A program made the position numbers and the translations under genes. Below, one piece after another: positions 1-11,816 of a DNA stretch of 64,000 nt. The notes beneath the pieces are model-generated. The model made no database searches and was not told the DNA's origin. It saw nothing but the letters and a program-made list of their open reading frames with translations. Positions within the stretch are counted from its first letter, which is position 1. The number at the start of each line of letters is the position of its first letter. Source of the DNA: Pelodera strongyloides (Eukaryota > Nematoda > Chromadorea > Rhabditida > Rhabditidae); assembly GCA_036852015.1 (NCBI GenBank), contig JAANDG010000319.1:1-64000 (forward strand), in the 5' to 3' direction.

Positions 1-3000
1 TTCAGCTTAGACTGAATTTGCCACACGGTTTTCACCGGAAAACCTGTGGCAAGATGTATTTCAGCTTATGAATTTGCCACACGGTTTCATCTGGGAAAAC
101 CCTGTGGCAAGATGTATTTCAGCCTTAGACTGAATTTGCCACACGTTTTCATCTGGGAAAACCATGTGGCAAGATGTATTTCAGCTTAGACTGAAATTGC
201 ACACGGTTTTCATCTGGGAAAACCTGTGGCAAGATGTATTTCTGCTTAGACTGAATTTGCCACACGGTTTTCATCTAGGAAAAACCCTGTGGCAAGATGT
301 ATTTCAGTTTTAGACTGAATTTGCCACACGGTTTTCATCTGGAAAACCCTGTGGCAAGATCTATTTCAGTTTAAACTGAATTTGCCACACGGTTTTCATC
401 TGGAAAACCCTGTGGCAAGATGTATTTCAGTTTAGACTGAATTTGCCACACGGTTTTCCTGGAAAAAAACCTGTGGCAAGATGTATTTCAGTTAGCTGAA
501 TGCTTTTCACCTGGAAAACCCTTGTGGCAAGATTTCAGTTAGAAATTTGCCACACGGTTTTCACCTGGGAAAAACCCTGTGGCAAGATGTATTTCAGCTT
601 AGACTGAATTTGCCACACTGGTTTTTCATCTGGGAAAACCCTGTGGCAAGATGTATTTCAGCTTAGACTGAATTTGCCACACGGTTTTCACCTGGAAAAC
701 CCTGTGGCAAGATGTATTTCAGCTTAGACTGAATTTGCCACACGGTTTTCACTGGGAAAACCCTGTGGCAAAGATGTATTTCAGCTTAGACTGAATTTGC
801 CACACGGTTTTCACCTGGGAAAACCCTGTGGCAAGATGTATTTCAGTTTAGACTGAATTTGCCACACGGTTTTCATCCTGGAAAACCCCTGTGGCAAGAT
901 GTATTTCAGTTTAGACTGAATTTGCCACACGGTTTTCACCTGGGAAAACCCTGTGGCAAGATGTATTTCAGCTTAAAACTGAATTGCCACACTTTTCATT
1001 GGAAAACCCTGTGGCAAGATGTGGGATTCAAAAAGAAAATTGCCACACGATTTTCACCTGGGAAAAAACCTGTGGCAAGATGTATTTCAGCTTAGACTGA
1101 ATTTGCCACACGGTTTTCACCTGGGAAAACCCTGTGGCAAGATGTATTTCAGCTTAGACTGAATTTGCCACACGGTTTTCACCTGGGAAAACCCTGTGGC
1201 AAGATGTATTTCAGTTTAAACTGAATTTTGCCACACGATTTTCACCTGGGAAAAACCCTGTGTGGCAAGATGTATTTCAGCTTAGACTGAATTTGCCACA
1301 CGATTTTCACTTGGGAAAACCCTGTGGCAAGATGTATTTCAGCTTAGACTGAATTTGCCACACGGTTTTTCACCTGGGAAAACCCTGTGGCAAGATGTAT
1401 TTCAGCTTAGACTGAATTTGCCACACGGTTTTCACCTGGGAAAACCCTGTGGCAAGATGTATTTCAGCTTAGACTGAATTGCCACACGGTTTTCACCTGG
1501 GAAAACCCTGTGGCAAGATTGTATTTCAGCTTAGACTGAATTTGCCACACGGTTTTCATCTGGGAAAACCCTGTGGCAAGATGTATTTCAGCTTAGACTG
1601 AATTTGCCACACGGTTTTCACCTGGGAAAACCCTGTGGCAAGATGTATTTCAGCTTAGACTGAATTTGCCACACGGTTTTCACCTGGGAAAACCCTGTGG
1701 CAAGATGTATTTCAGCTTAGACTGAATTTGCCACACGATTTTCACCTGGGAAAACCTGTGGCAAGATGTATTTCAGCTTAGACTGAATTTGCCACACGGT
1801 TTTCACCTGGGAAAACCCTGTGGCAAGATGTATTTCAGCTTAGACTGAATTTGCCACACGGTTTTCACCTGGGAAAACCCTGTGGCAAGATGTATTTCAG
1901 CTTAGACTGAATTTGCCACACGATTTTCACCTGGGAAAACCCTGTGGCAAGATGTATTTCAGCTTAGACTGAATTTGCCACACGGTTTTCACTGGGAAAA
2001 ACCCTGTGGCAATGTGCATGTTTTAACTGACTGATTTTGCCACACGGTTTTCACCTGGGAAAACCCTGTGGCAAGATGTATTTCAGCTTAGACTGAATTT
2101 GCCACACGGTTTTCACCTGGGAAAACCCTGTGGCAAGATGTATTTCAGCTTAGACTGAATTTGCCACACGGTTTTCACCTGGGAAAACCCTGTGGCAAGA
2201 TGTATTTCAGCTTAGACTGAATTTGCCACACGATTTTCACCTGGGAAAACCCTGTGGCAAGATGTATTTCAGCTTAGACTGAATTTGCCACACGGTTTTC
2301 ACCTGGGAAAACCCTGTGGCAAGATGTATTTCAGCTTAGACTGAATTTGCCACACGATTTTCACCTGGGAAAACCCTGTGGCAAGATGTATTTCAGCTTA
2401 GACTGAATTTGCCACACGGTTTTCACCTGGGAAAACCCTGTGGCAAGATGTATTTCAGCTTAGACTGAATTTGCCACACGGTTTTCACCTGGGAAAACCC
2501 TGTGGCAAGATGTATTTCAGCTTAGACTGAATTTGCCACACGGTTTTCATCTGGGAAAACCCTGTGGCAAGATGTATTTCAGCTTAGACTGAATTTGCCA
2601 CACGGTTTTCACCTGGGAAAACCCTGTGGCAAGATGTATTTCAGCTTAGACTGAATTTGCCACACGGTTTTCACCTGGGAAAACCCTGTGGCAAGATGTA
2701 TTTCAGCTTAGACTGAATTTGCCACACGGTTTTCACCTGGGAAAACCCTGTGGCAAGATGTATTTCAGCTTAGACTGAATTTGCCACACGATTTTCACCT
2801 GGGAAAACCCTGTGGCAAGATGTATTTCAGCTTAGACTGAATTTGCCACACGGTTTTCACCTGGGAAAACCCTGTGGCAAGATGTATTTCAGCTTAGACT
2901 GAATTTGCCACACGATTTTCACCTGGGAAAACCCTGTGGCAAGATGTATTTCAGCTTAGGCTGAATTTGCCACACGGTTTTCACCTGGGAAAACCCTGTG

Positions 3001-5875
3001 GCAAGATGTATTTCAGCTTAGACTGAATTTGCCACACGGTTTTCATCTGGGAAAACCCTGTGGCAAGATGTATTTCAGCTTAGACTGAATTTGCCACACG
3101 GTTTTCACCTGGGAAAACCCTGTGGCAAGATGTATTTCAGCTTAGACTGAATTTGCCACACGGTTTTCACCTGGGAAAACCCTGTGGCAAGATGTATTTC
3201 AGCTTAGACTGAATTTGCCACACGATTTTCACCTGGGAAAACCCTGTGGCAAGATGTATTTCAGCTTAGACTGAATTTGCCACACGATTTTCACCTGGGA
3301 AAACCCTGTGGCAAGATGTATTTCAGCTTAGACTGAATTTGCCACACGGTTTTCACCTGGGAAAACCCTGTGGCAAGATGTATTTCAGCTTAGACTGAAT
3401 TTGCCACACGGTTTTCACCTGGGAAAACCCTGTGGCAAGATGTATTTCAGCTTAGACTGAATTTGCCACACGGTTTTCACCTGGGAAAACCCTGTGGCAA
3501 GATGTATTTCAGCTTAGACTGAATTTGCCACACGGTTTTCTCCTGGGAAAACCCTGTGGCAAGATGTATTTCAGCTTAGACTGAATTTGCCACACGTTTT
3601 CATCTGGGAAAACCCTGTGGCAAGATGTATTTCAGCTTAGACTGAATTTGCCACACGGTTTTCACCTGGGAAAACCCTGTGGCAAGATGTATTTCAGCTT
3701 AGACTGAATTTGCCACACGATTTTCACCTGGGAAAACCCTGTGGCAAGATGTATTTCAGCTTAAGCTGAATTTGCCACACGGTTTTCACCTGGGAAAACC
3801 CTGTGGCAAGATGTATTTCAGCTTAGACTGAATTTGCCACACGATTTTCACCTGGGAAAACCCTGTGGCAAGATGTATTTCAGCTTAGACTGAATTTGCC
3901 ACACGATTTTCACTGGGAAAACCCTGTGGCAAGAAATTTCAGCTTAGACTGAATTTGCCACACGGTTTTCACATGGGAAAACCCTGTGGCAAGATGTATT
4001 TCAGCTTAGACTGAATTTGCCACACGATTTTCACCTGGGAAAACCCTGTGGCAAGATGTATTTCAGCTTAGACTGAATTTGCCACACGGTTTTCACCTGG
4101 GAAAACCCTGTGGCAAGATGTATTTCAGCTTAGACTGAATTTGCCACACGGTTTTCACCTGGGAAAACCCTGTGGCAAGATGTATTTCAGCTTAGACTGA
4201 ATTTGCCACACGATTTTCACCTGGGAAAACCCTGTGGCAAGATGTATTTCAGCTTAGACTGAATTTGCCACACGATTTTCACATGGGAAAACCCTGTGGC
4301 AAGATGTATTTCAGCTTAGACTGAATTTGCCACACGATTTTCACCTGGGAAAACCCTGTGGCAAGATGTATTTCAGCTTAGACTGAATTTGCCACACACG
4401 ATTTTCATCTGGGAAAACCCTGTGGCAAGATGTATTTCAGCTTAGACTGAATTTGCCACACGGTTTTCACCTGGGAAAAAAACCCTGTGGCAAGATGTAT
4501 TTCAGCTTAGACTGAATTTGCCACACGGTTTTCACCTGGGAAAACCCTGTGGCAAGATGTATTTCAGCTTAGACTGAATTTGCCACACGGTTTTCACCTG
4601 GGAAAACCCTGTGGCAAGATGTATTTCAGCTTAGACTGAATTTGCCACACGGTTTTTCACTGGGAAAACCCTGTGGCAAGATGTATTTCAGCTTAGACTG
4701 AATTTGCCACACGATTTTCACCTGGGAAAACCCTGTGGCAAGATGTATTTCAGCTTAGACTGAATTTGCCACACGGTTTTCACCTGGGAAAACCCTGTGG
4801 CAAGATGTATTTCAGCTTAAACTGAATTTGCCACATTTTGCCACACGTTTTTCAGGGGAAAACCCTGTGGCAAGATGTATTTCAGCTTTAGACTGAATTT
4901 GCCACACGATTTTCACCTGGGAAAACCCCTGTGGCAAGATGTATTTCAGCTTAGACTGAATTTGCCACACGGTTTTCATCTGGGAAAACCCTGTGGCAAA
5001 ATGTGGCATGTATTTCAGTTTAAGCTGAATTTGCCACACGATTTTCACCTGGGAAAACCCTGTGGCAAGATGTATTTCAGCTTAGACTGAATTTGCCACA
5101 CGGTTTTCACCTGGGAAAACCCTGTGGCAAGATGTATTTCAGTTTAAGCTGAATTTGCCACACGGTTTTCACCTGGGAAAACCCTGTGGCAAGATGTATT
5201 TCAGCTTAGACTGAATTTGCCACACGATTTTCACCTGGGAAAACCCTGTGGCAAGATGTATTTCAGCTTAGACTGAATTTGCCACACGATTTTCACATGG
5301 GAAAACCCTGTGGCAAGATGTATTTCAGTTTAAGCTGAATTTGCCACACGATTTTCACCTGGGAAAACCCTGTGGCAAGATGTATTTCAGCTTAGACTGA
5401 ATTTGCCACACGATTTTCACCTGGGAAAACCCTGTGGCAAGATGTATTTCAGCTTAGACTGAATTTGCCACACGATTTTCACCTGGGAAAACCCTGTGGC
5501 AAGATGTATTTCAGTTTAAGCTGAATTTGCCACACGGTTTTCACCTGGGAAAACCCTGTGGCAAGATGTATTTCAGCTTAGACTGAATTTGCCACACGGT
5601 TTTCACCTGGGAAAACCCTGTGGCAAGATGTATTTCAGCTTAGACTGAATTTGCCACACGGTTTTCACCTGGGAAAACCCTGTGGCAAGATGTATTTCAG
5701 TTTAAGCTGAATTTGCCACACGATTTTCACCTGGGAAAACCCTGTGGCAAGATGTATTTCAGCTTAGACTGAATTTGCCACACGATTTTCACATGGGAAA
5801 ACCCTGTGGCAAGATGTATTTCAGTTTAAGCTGAATTTGCCACACGATTTTCACCTGGGAAAACCCTGTGGAAAA
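1..5875. repeat. 62-bp tandem satellite array (~94 copies)
   Basis: Head-to-tail monomers of 62 bp fill the left edge and continue past the window start. Each monomer holds two inverted repeats. The larger is a 16-nt arm (TTGCCACACGGTTTTC), a 6-nt loop and a near-complementary arm (GAAAACCCTGTGGCAA) with one mismatch. The smaller is TTCAG/CTGAA around the CTTAGA core, which in some copies becomes the palindrome CAGTTTAAGCTG. Monomers at about 1.3-4.4 kb are nearly identical; those in the first kilobase and near 4.8-5.0 kb carry many small indels. The array stops at a run of A at about 5870. Open frames inside it change phase with the indels and are not genes. Confidence 0.97.
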
Positions 5876-6085
5876 AAAAAACCCAGCTTCCAGCCTGCTT
5901 TTATACCCGAAAACCCTGTGGCACGGGCATTTTCAGACAAAACCCAGACAATTTCATTTATGCTAATTCAGTGTTATGCTAAATTGTGATGACGCAACGT
6001 TGCGGCCTGGAAACTTGGAAATAACGGTCTTGAATAGAAAATAGACCTCAAATGTGAAAATCTATAGGAAATGTGTATGGAAATA

Positions 6086-6487
6086 TCTTATTATATAAAG
6101 GAGAAGAGTTTGTCACGGGTTTGTTTTTATGTGCACAACGAACTCCCTTCATAAAATTCTTCGATCGAAAGAGCATACAAAATCTTTGCCGCTGGCGGTA
6201 TTCGAACCCATAGCAGCCCACAATCTCTCTATTCACAGTCCAACGCTCTACCTGTTGAGCTATGCAAGCTTATATGAGGAGGATCTTATAGGAGATAGAA
6301 GAGCAATTGCAATAGCAATTTGCAAATTTGCATGAAGTCCAGAACCATATTATACGTTCCCACATAAACGTAAATGAACATCTTTTTTACGTTTAAAGAA
6401 ATTCCTTTTTTTTGAATAGGGTAACAATCGGCCGAAGGCCGATTCCTCCAGTCGGAGAAGAGCCCGTAGGGCTCTTCGAACGGCTGG
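6086..6487 (+). mobile_element. Non-autonomous Helitron, copy 1
   Basis: The element starts with TC preceded by A (A|TCTTATTATATAAAGG) and ends CTGG followed by T, matching the Helitron rule A|TC...CTRR|T. Six bases before CTGG is the hairpin GAAGAGCCC-GTA-GGGCTCTTC; a second hairpin, ATCGGCCGAAGGCCGAT, lies upstream. There is no target duplication. Tandem copy 2 supplies the empty site, so both ends are fixed. No Rep/helicase is encoded. It carries a tRNA-like sequence on the minus strand. Confidence 0.92.
6188..6269 (-). tRNA. tRNA-His(GTG)-like sequence inside Helitron copy 1 (probable pseudogene)
   Basis: Read on the minus strand it has an A box (TAGCTCAACAGGTAGAGCG), an anticodon loop CTGTGAA with anticodon GTG (His), and a B box GGTTCGAATAC with one mismatch to consensus. 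The acceptor stem pairs poorly and the variable region is long, so a functional tRNA-His is unlikely. It may still recruit RNA polymerase III. Confidence 0.6.
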
Positions 6488-7533
6488 TTAAGAATATAAA
6501 AAGGAATGTAATAACACAGGTGTACAGTTAATTGAGGTTCTAATTATACGCAATTTTAATCAATATCTTGGACAAACCTTGGTCAATATTCAGAATCAGG
6601 GCGTCATTTTACTCGAAAAATTATTCTCTACAACATATCAAAGGATCACCATTGCTTAGTAGGCAGGGTAAGCCTTCTCATTATTAATAACGATTATTAA
6701 TTGTGCAGGTGCGTAATGAACAATATCACATGTTCAGACGGGTATAACTCCGTCAAAATTTGACGAATTTTCAATCTATCGACAGGCATTGGATTCCCCG
6801 TGAAATTCTCTACAAAATTTGTGAAAATCACTCATTTTCATTAATTAACACTTTAATTATTAGTGACTGAAAACGCTAGCTGGTTATTTTCCTTTGCTGC
6901 GCGTGTTGCATTGTGATTAATTCAAGACAGCCAATCAAGCAACATGGAAATCACTGATATTAATACGTTTGGATAATAATTTGTTGCTATCTTCTTTCTT
7001 AATTGCTATCAATTCTCTGATACTCTGATATTGATAACAAATCTGAATTTGTTGAGTATGTATTGCCGTCAGAGCCTATTTCATGTATGTAGTAATGCAT
7101 GATCTGTTACTACACAAGGACTTAATAACTGAAATCCCAGGTGATAATACATCAAATGCTACTGATTTCTTTGTATCAGTGTAATTACTGTCAATTACCA
7201 TTTCCATATTCCATATCTCCGTACTGATTTATAGTATTACCGTGTGCACCTTGTTCACGTAGTAAGTTCTTACTAGGTTACACTAGTACACGTTAACTAA
7301 TGATTAATTAGTGAAATCAATTGTAATTAACAGGTGAAAATAAAAGTTTATATTGATTTGTTTGTTAATTATCAATTACCACGTATCAACACACCTCGGC
7401 ACACATCATGGTTTTGATGCTACAGTAGTCAAACACTTAAATTCACCATATTTTAACACCCAGTTCTTAATTAAAACCTAAATAAAGCTTCACAACCCCA
7501 TTCCTTGAGTAGGCCAGGTTCGCTCGAGACTGA

Positions 7534-8787
7534 GCTTCCAGCCTGCTTTTATACCCGAAAACCCTGTGGCACGGGCATTTTCAGACAAAACCCAGACAAT
7601 TGCACTTATGCTAATTCAGTGTTATGCTAAATTTTGATGACGCAACGTTGCGGCCTGGAAACTTGGAAATAACGGTCTTGAATAGAAAATAGACCTTAAA
7701 TGTGAAAATCTATAGGAAATATAGTTGGAAACATTAGGAATATAAAAAGGAATGTAATAACACAGGTGTACAGTGAATTGAGGTGCTAATTATACGCAAT
7801 TTTAATCAATATCTTGGGCAAAACTTGGTCAATATTCAGTATCAAGGCGTCATTTTACTCACAAAATTACCCTCTACAACATATCAAAAGATCATTGCTT
7901 AGTAGGCAGGTTAAGCACAGTTATGATTAATAACGATTATTAATTGTGCTGGTGCGTAATGAACAATATCACATGTTCAGACGGGTATAACTCCGTCAAA
8001 ATTTGACGAATTTTCAATCTATCGACGGCATTGGATTCCCCGTGAAATTCTCTACAAAATGTGTGAAAATCATACTCATTTTCATTAATTAACACTTTAA
8101 TTATTAGTGACTGAAAACGCTAGCTGGTTATTTTCCTTTGCTGCGCGCGTTACATTGTGATTAATTCAAGACAGCCAATCAAGCAACATGGAAATCACTG
8201 ATATTAATACGTTTGGATAATCATTTGTTGCTTTCTTAATTGCTATCAATTCTCTGATATTGATAACAAATCTTAATTTGTTGAGTATGTATTGCCGTCA
8301 GAGCCTATTTCATGTATGTAGTAATGCATGATCTGTTACTACACAAGGACTCACTTAATAACTGAAATACCGGGTGATAATACACCAAATGCTACTGATA
8401 TCTTTGTATTAGTGTAATTACTGTAATGTACCACCGATTTCCATATCTCCATACTGATTTATAGTATTATTACCGTGTGCACCTTGTTCACGTAGTAAGT
8501 TCGTTTAGTATTACACAAGTGATGGTTAATTAATGATTAATTAGTGAAATCAGTTTTAATTAACAGGTCAAAATAAAGCTTTATTACTGATTTGTGTTGT
8601 TAATTGTCAATTATCAATTATCAATTACCACGTAACAACACACCTCGGCATCATGCACACACATGTTTTTGATACTACAGTAGTCAAACAGTTAATTCAC
8701 CAATATTTAACACCCATTTCTTAATTAAAACCTAAATAAGGCTTCACAACCCCATTCCTTGAGTAGGCGAGGTTCGCTCGAGACTGA
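7534..8787 (+). repeat. Long tandem unit, copy 2
   Basis: A 1254-bp uninterrupted copy of the preceding unit, differing by scattered substitutions and small indels. At the place corresponding to the Helitron in copy 1 it reads GGAAACATTAGGAATATAAA, the empty target site. No open frame of note. Confidence 0.93.
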
Positions 8788-9270
8788 GCTTCCAGCCTGC
8801 TTTTATACCCGAAAACCTTGTGGCACGAGCATTTTCAGACAAAACCCAGACAACTTGACTTATGCTAATTCAGTGCTATGCTAAATTTTGATGACGCAAC
8901 GTTGCGGCCTGGAAACTTGGAAATGACGGTCTTGAATAGAAAGCAGACCTTAAATGTGAAAATCTATAAGAAATGTGCATGTAAACCTTAGTAATATAAA
9001 AAGGAATGTAATAACACAGGTGCACAGTTAATTGAGGTGCCAATTATACGCAATTTTAATCAATATCTTGAACAAACCCTGGTCAGTATTCAGCATCAGG
9101 GCGTCATTTTACTCACAAAATTAGCCTCTACAACATATTAAAAATGCATTGCTTAGTAAGCAGGTTAAGCCTTGTTATTATTAATAACGATTATTAATTG
9201 TGCAGGTGTCTAATGCACAATATCACATGTTCAGACGCGCATAACTCCGTCAAAATTTGACGAATTTTCA
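8788..9270 (+). repeat. Long tandem unit, copy 3 (truncated)
   Basis: The first ~480 bp of the unit. Similarity ends after GACGAATTTTCA at about 9270, and different sequence leads into the short Helitron derivative at 9305. Confidence 0.9.
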
Positions 9271-9304
9271 AAATAAAACTGGTTGATCGATAACAGATGA
9301 AATC

Positions 9305-9413
9305 TCTTATTATATAAAGGAGAAGAGTTTGAAGGCTTGGATGTCCGCAACGAAGAACTTTCATCAAGTTTCCGGCAATACACAAAAGCCCATCGGGCTC
9401 TTCATCCGGCTGG
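9305..9413 (+). mobile_element. 109-bp internally deleted Helitron derivative
   Basis: It shares the first 27 bases of the Helitron left end (TCTTATTATATAAAGGAGAAGAG...) and the right end (GGGCTCTTC...CGGCTGG followed by T), with hairpin AGCCC-ATC-GGGCT before the CTGG terminus. The tRNA-like segment is absent. The left end may lie two bases earlier (A|TCTCTT at 9303). Confidence 0.75.
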
Positions 9414-11816
9414 TTATCCATATTTTGTAGAACCTACAGAGACAAACCGTTGTCACTTGTCACTCCCCACTTCTCTCTTATTGTTAGTCCAAGAACTGTT
9501 TCTCACCAACTTCCAACTTTCTGCCTGAACCTCTGAAACCCATTCTCACTTGCTTCAAAGTGATAAGTACCAGGCCAGGTTCTAATCCTTCTAATGAGCA
9601 GTCCTGCTTAGAACCCTGTCTGCGCTCTCTCGATCCACAGTACTATTTCTCCGTTCTCGACCTAGAAAAGCGTAATTCGGTGTGTCGCGTTTTCGGTGTT
9701 CTAAGTTGTGCAAATATACAAAAGTAAATAAACTACTTCTCTCTACAAAAATGCATGTTCACGCCCTTGAGCGGAACTGTGTGAAAGAGAAAGAGAGAGA
9801 GATAGAGAGGGGGAGAGAGAGAGAAAGAGAGAGAGAAATACCAGGCAGAAATATAGAGAGACTGAAAAACAGAAAGGGAGAACTTTGAAAGTGCACCATT
9901 TATCCATGTCTGTGGCTCTGTCTAGCTGTGTTAGCGAGGATGTTTCACATTCTACAAGATTCAAACTATTCTATGTAACAGCCTGGTTACAGTGCCAAAG
10001 TGTGTTGTCCCATTGACAGCCTATTGTACTCAACTTTTTATGCCACATATGTCTATAAAAACCACATCCCTCAATCACTGAGCATGATCACATTGGACTT
10101 GTCCATTGGGTTGTAACTATTTTTGCCAAATCTCAAGTAGACTCCTATGGCAAGCTGCCTCCCTTCGCTGTTGAACTTGGCATCAACTTGTGTATTCTTA
10201 TTGTACGCCGCATTGGCACAATTTTCAACACGGTGTTTTTACTGTGGTACCACATGTGTTGAAGTACAGTACAAGAATTTTCTTTCCTAAAGTGTACCGC
10301 TTCCACGAAAAAAAAATATTGTTATGGTTTTACCGTCGACGACTATTTTACCATGGTCTCTTTCCTCTGTAGCGATGGCTTTGTCTCTTTTACCTAGCGT
10401 CGCCATAACATAACTAAAGTGCCTGGTTTCCATAGCGTTCTGCTATGAATGGGTCTAAAGCATTTACCGACCAAAGAAGGCTCATTCTTGCCCATAAAAT
10501 CGCGGGAACTTTGAAAATCTTATGACCTTAAAAATCTTATTTTTCCCAATTTTAATGAGAAACAAATATTTTAATTAAAAACCACCGTTTGGACATAAAG
10601 TAAGAAAACACTGCATAACTTTGCATAACCCTATATGTATATATGGTTAACTTGAACCTCCACTTTTGATCGGCGAAATGTGCAAAAAGTTTCCCCGATG
10701 AACTGAGTTTTAACAAACTGCATAGCATAAGCATAGAGCTCTTTTTCCTTGCATGGTAATTCATTGTTCATATTTCATATTGTTATCATTATTATATGAA
10801 AATAATCTTTCCTTTTTTCCATTTAATAGATTTCCCGGAAAATATGTCCCAACTTTCACTGCTATATCATTATGGTGTTTTTCCTTATTGTACGTTTTAG
10901 TAAGTAAAATTAGTAAATATTTTGATTTCAAGGCTACGTGGTTTTCATTTTTGTCAGTTTTTATTTTATGCGAACTCTATGAAAATCAGAAAAGTATACT
11001 GCATGCTGTTGATTAGTTGATTCCCTAGACCCTGCTAGTTTAACTGAGAATCTTTTCACGCTCCTACACTTCAGTAACAAAGTGTAGATGACGATTTTCG
11101 GATGACCTTTTTTCCTTCATTGTTTTCCAATTCATATAGTATGGGAACGTGAATGAGTCGCATTATTGTGGTAAAATTCCCACACGGAACTAGTCAAAAC
11201 ATTTCGAGAAATATAAATATAATCATTCGCCGCTCTGAAAATGAGCATTATTCTTGTAAATTGTTGTAGATAATTTGGATTTGAACAAGACATCGATGTC
11301 AGAAATGATGCTTCACATATGTAATTGTAATTTATATAATAAAATACATACCCTAGATTATCGTATTCTCGTCAGATAACTCTCCATAGCTCCTCCAAAC
11401 GTTGTGCATCGTATTGTTTTCGAAACGCTTCTCCTTTTTCTTATTCATTTTCTTGTAGGTTATTGTTTAAATGATCATAAAAATTCTAAAAAATTAAATA
11501 ATAAAACTATATCATAATTTGATGAGCAAACACATAACCGACAATGGGCTGCCTTTCAGGGGCACATGTTCCAAAAGGTTTATGAAAGAAAGTAATTGTG
11601 ATCGTTGATGATAAATAATGCTGGAACAGACCTTCTTGTAAATGAAACTTTGCAAGAATTCCTCAGAATTCGAAGGTTTAAATGTTGCGTAGTTACAGGA
11701 GGTGCACTCTATTAATTGTTTGTTTTATAGCGCAGTTTTCGGTATCGATTGTTCGTATACTATCGATTTTTCCTTTTAAAACTGTAAATATCTAATTTTT
11801 GTTTGTATCTTTGCAG
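9414..11816. other. Intergenic, no gene recognised
   Basis: AT-rich DNA. Open frames here are short and lack splice structure or recognisable domains. A GA-rich microsatellite lies at 9783-9838. The right end should contain the promoter of the PLP-enzyme gene, but I see no diagnostic element. Confidence 0.6.
9783..9838 (+). repeat. GA-rich microsatellite
   Basis: Imperfect (GA)n tract with interspersed GAAA and GATA. The overlapping Arg/Glu-rich open frames are low-complexity artefacts. Confidence 0.9.

Larger units (their letters stand above)
5886..7533 (+). repeat. Long tandem unit, copy 1 (Helitron-interrupted)
   Basis: This is the first of three direct copies that begin GCTTCCAGCCTGC and end ...CGCTCGAGACTGA. 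Without the 402-bp Helitron at 6086-6487 it is about 1.25 kb. The first 40 bases include GAAAACCCTGTGGCA, shared with the 62-bp satellite, so the two repeats are related at their junction. I see no coding capacity. Confidence 0.93.

Noticed and set aside
1..5875. CRISPR-like array or repeat-protein gene
   Set aside because: There are no unique spacers; monomers abut directly. Open frames change phase with indels and have no gene context. This is a eukaryotic satellite.
6188..6269. Functional tRNA-His gene
   Set aside because: The acceptor stem does not pair, the variable region is too long, and the sequence is carried by a repeated mobile element.
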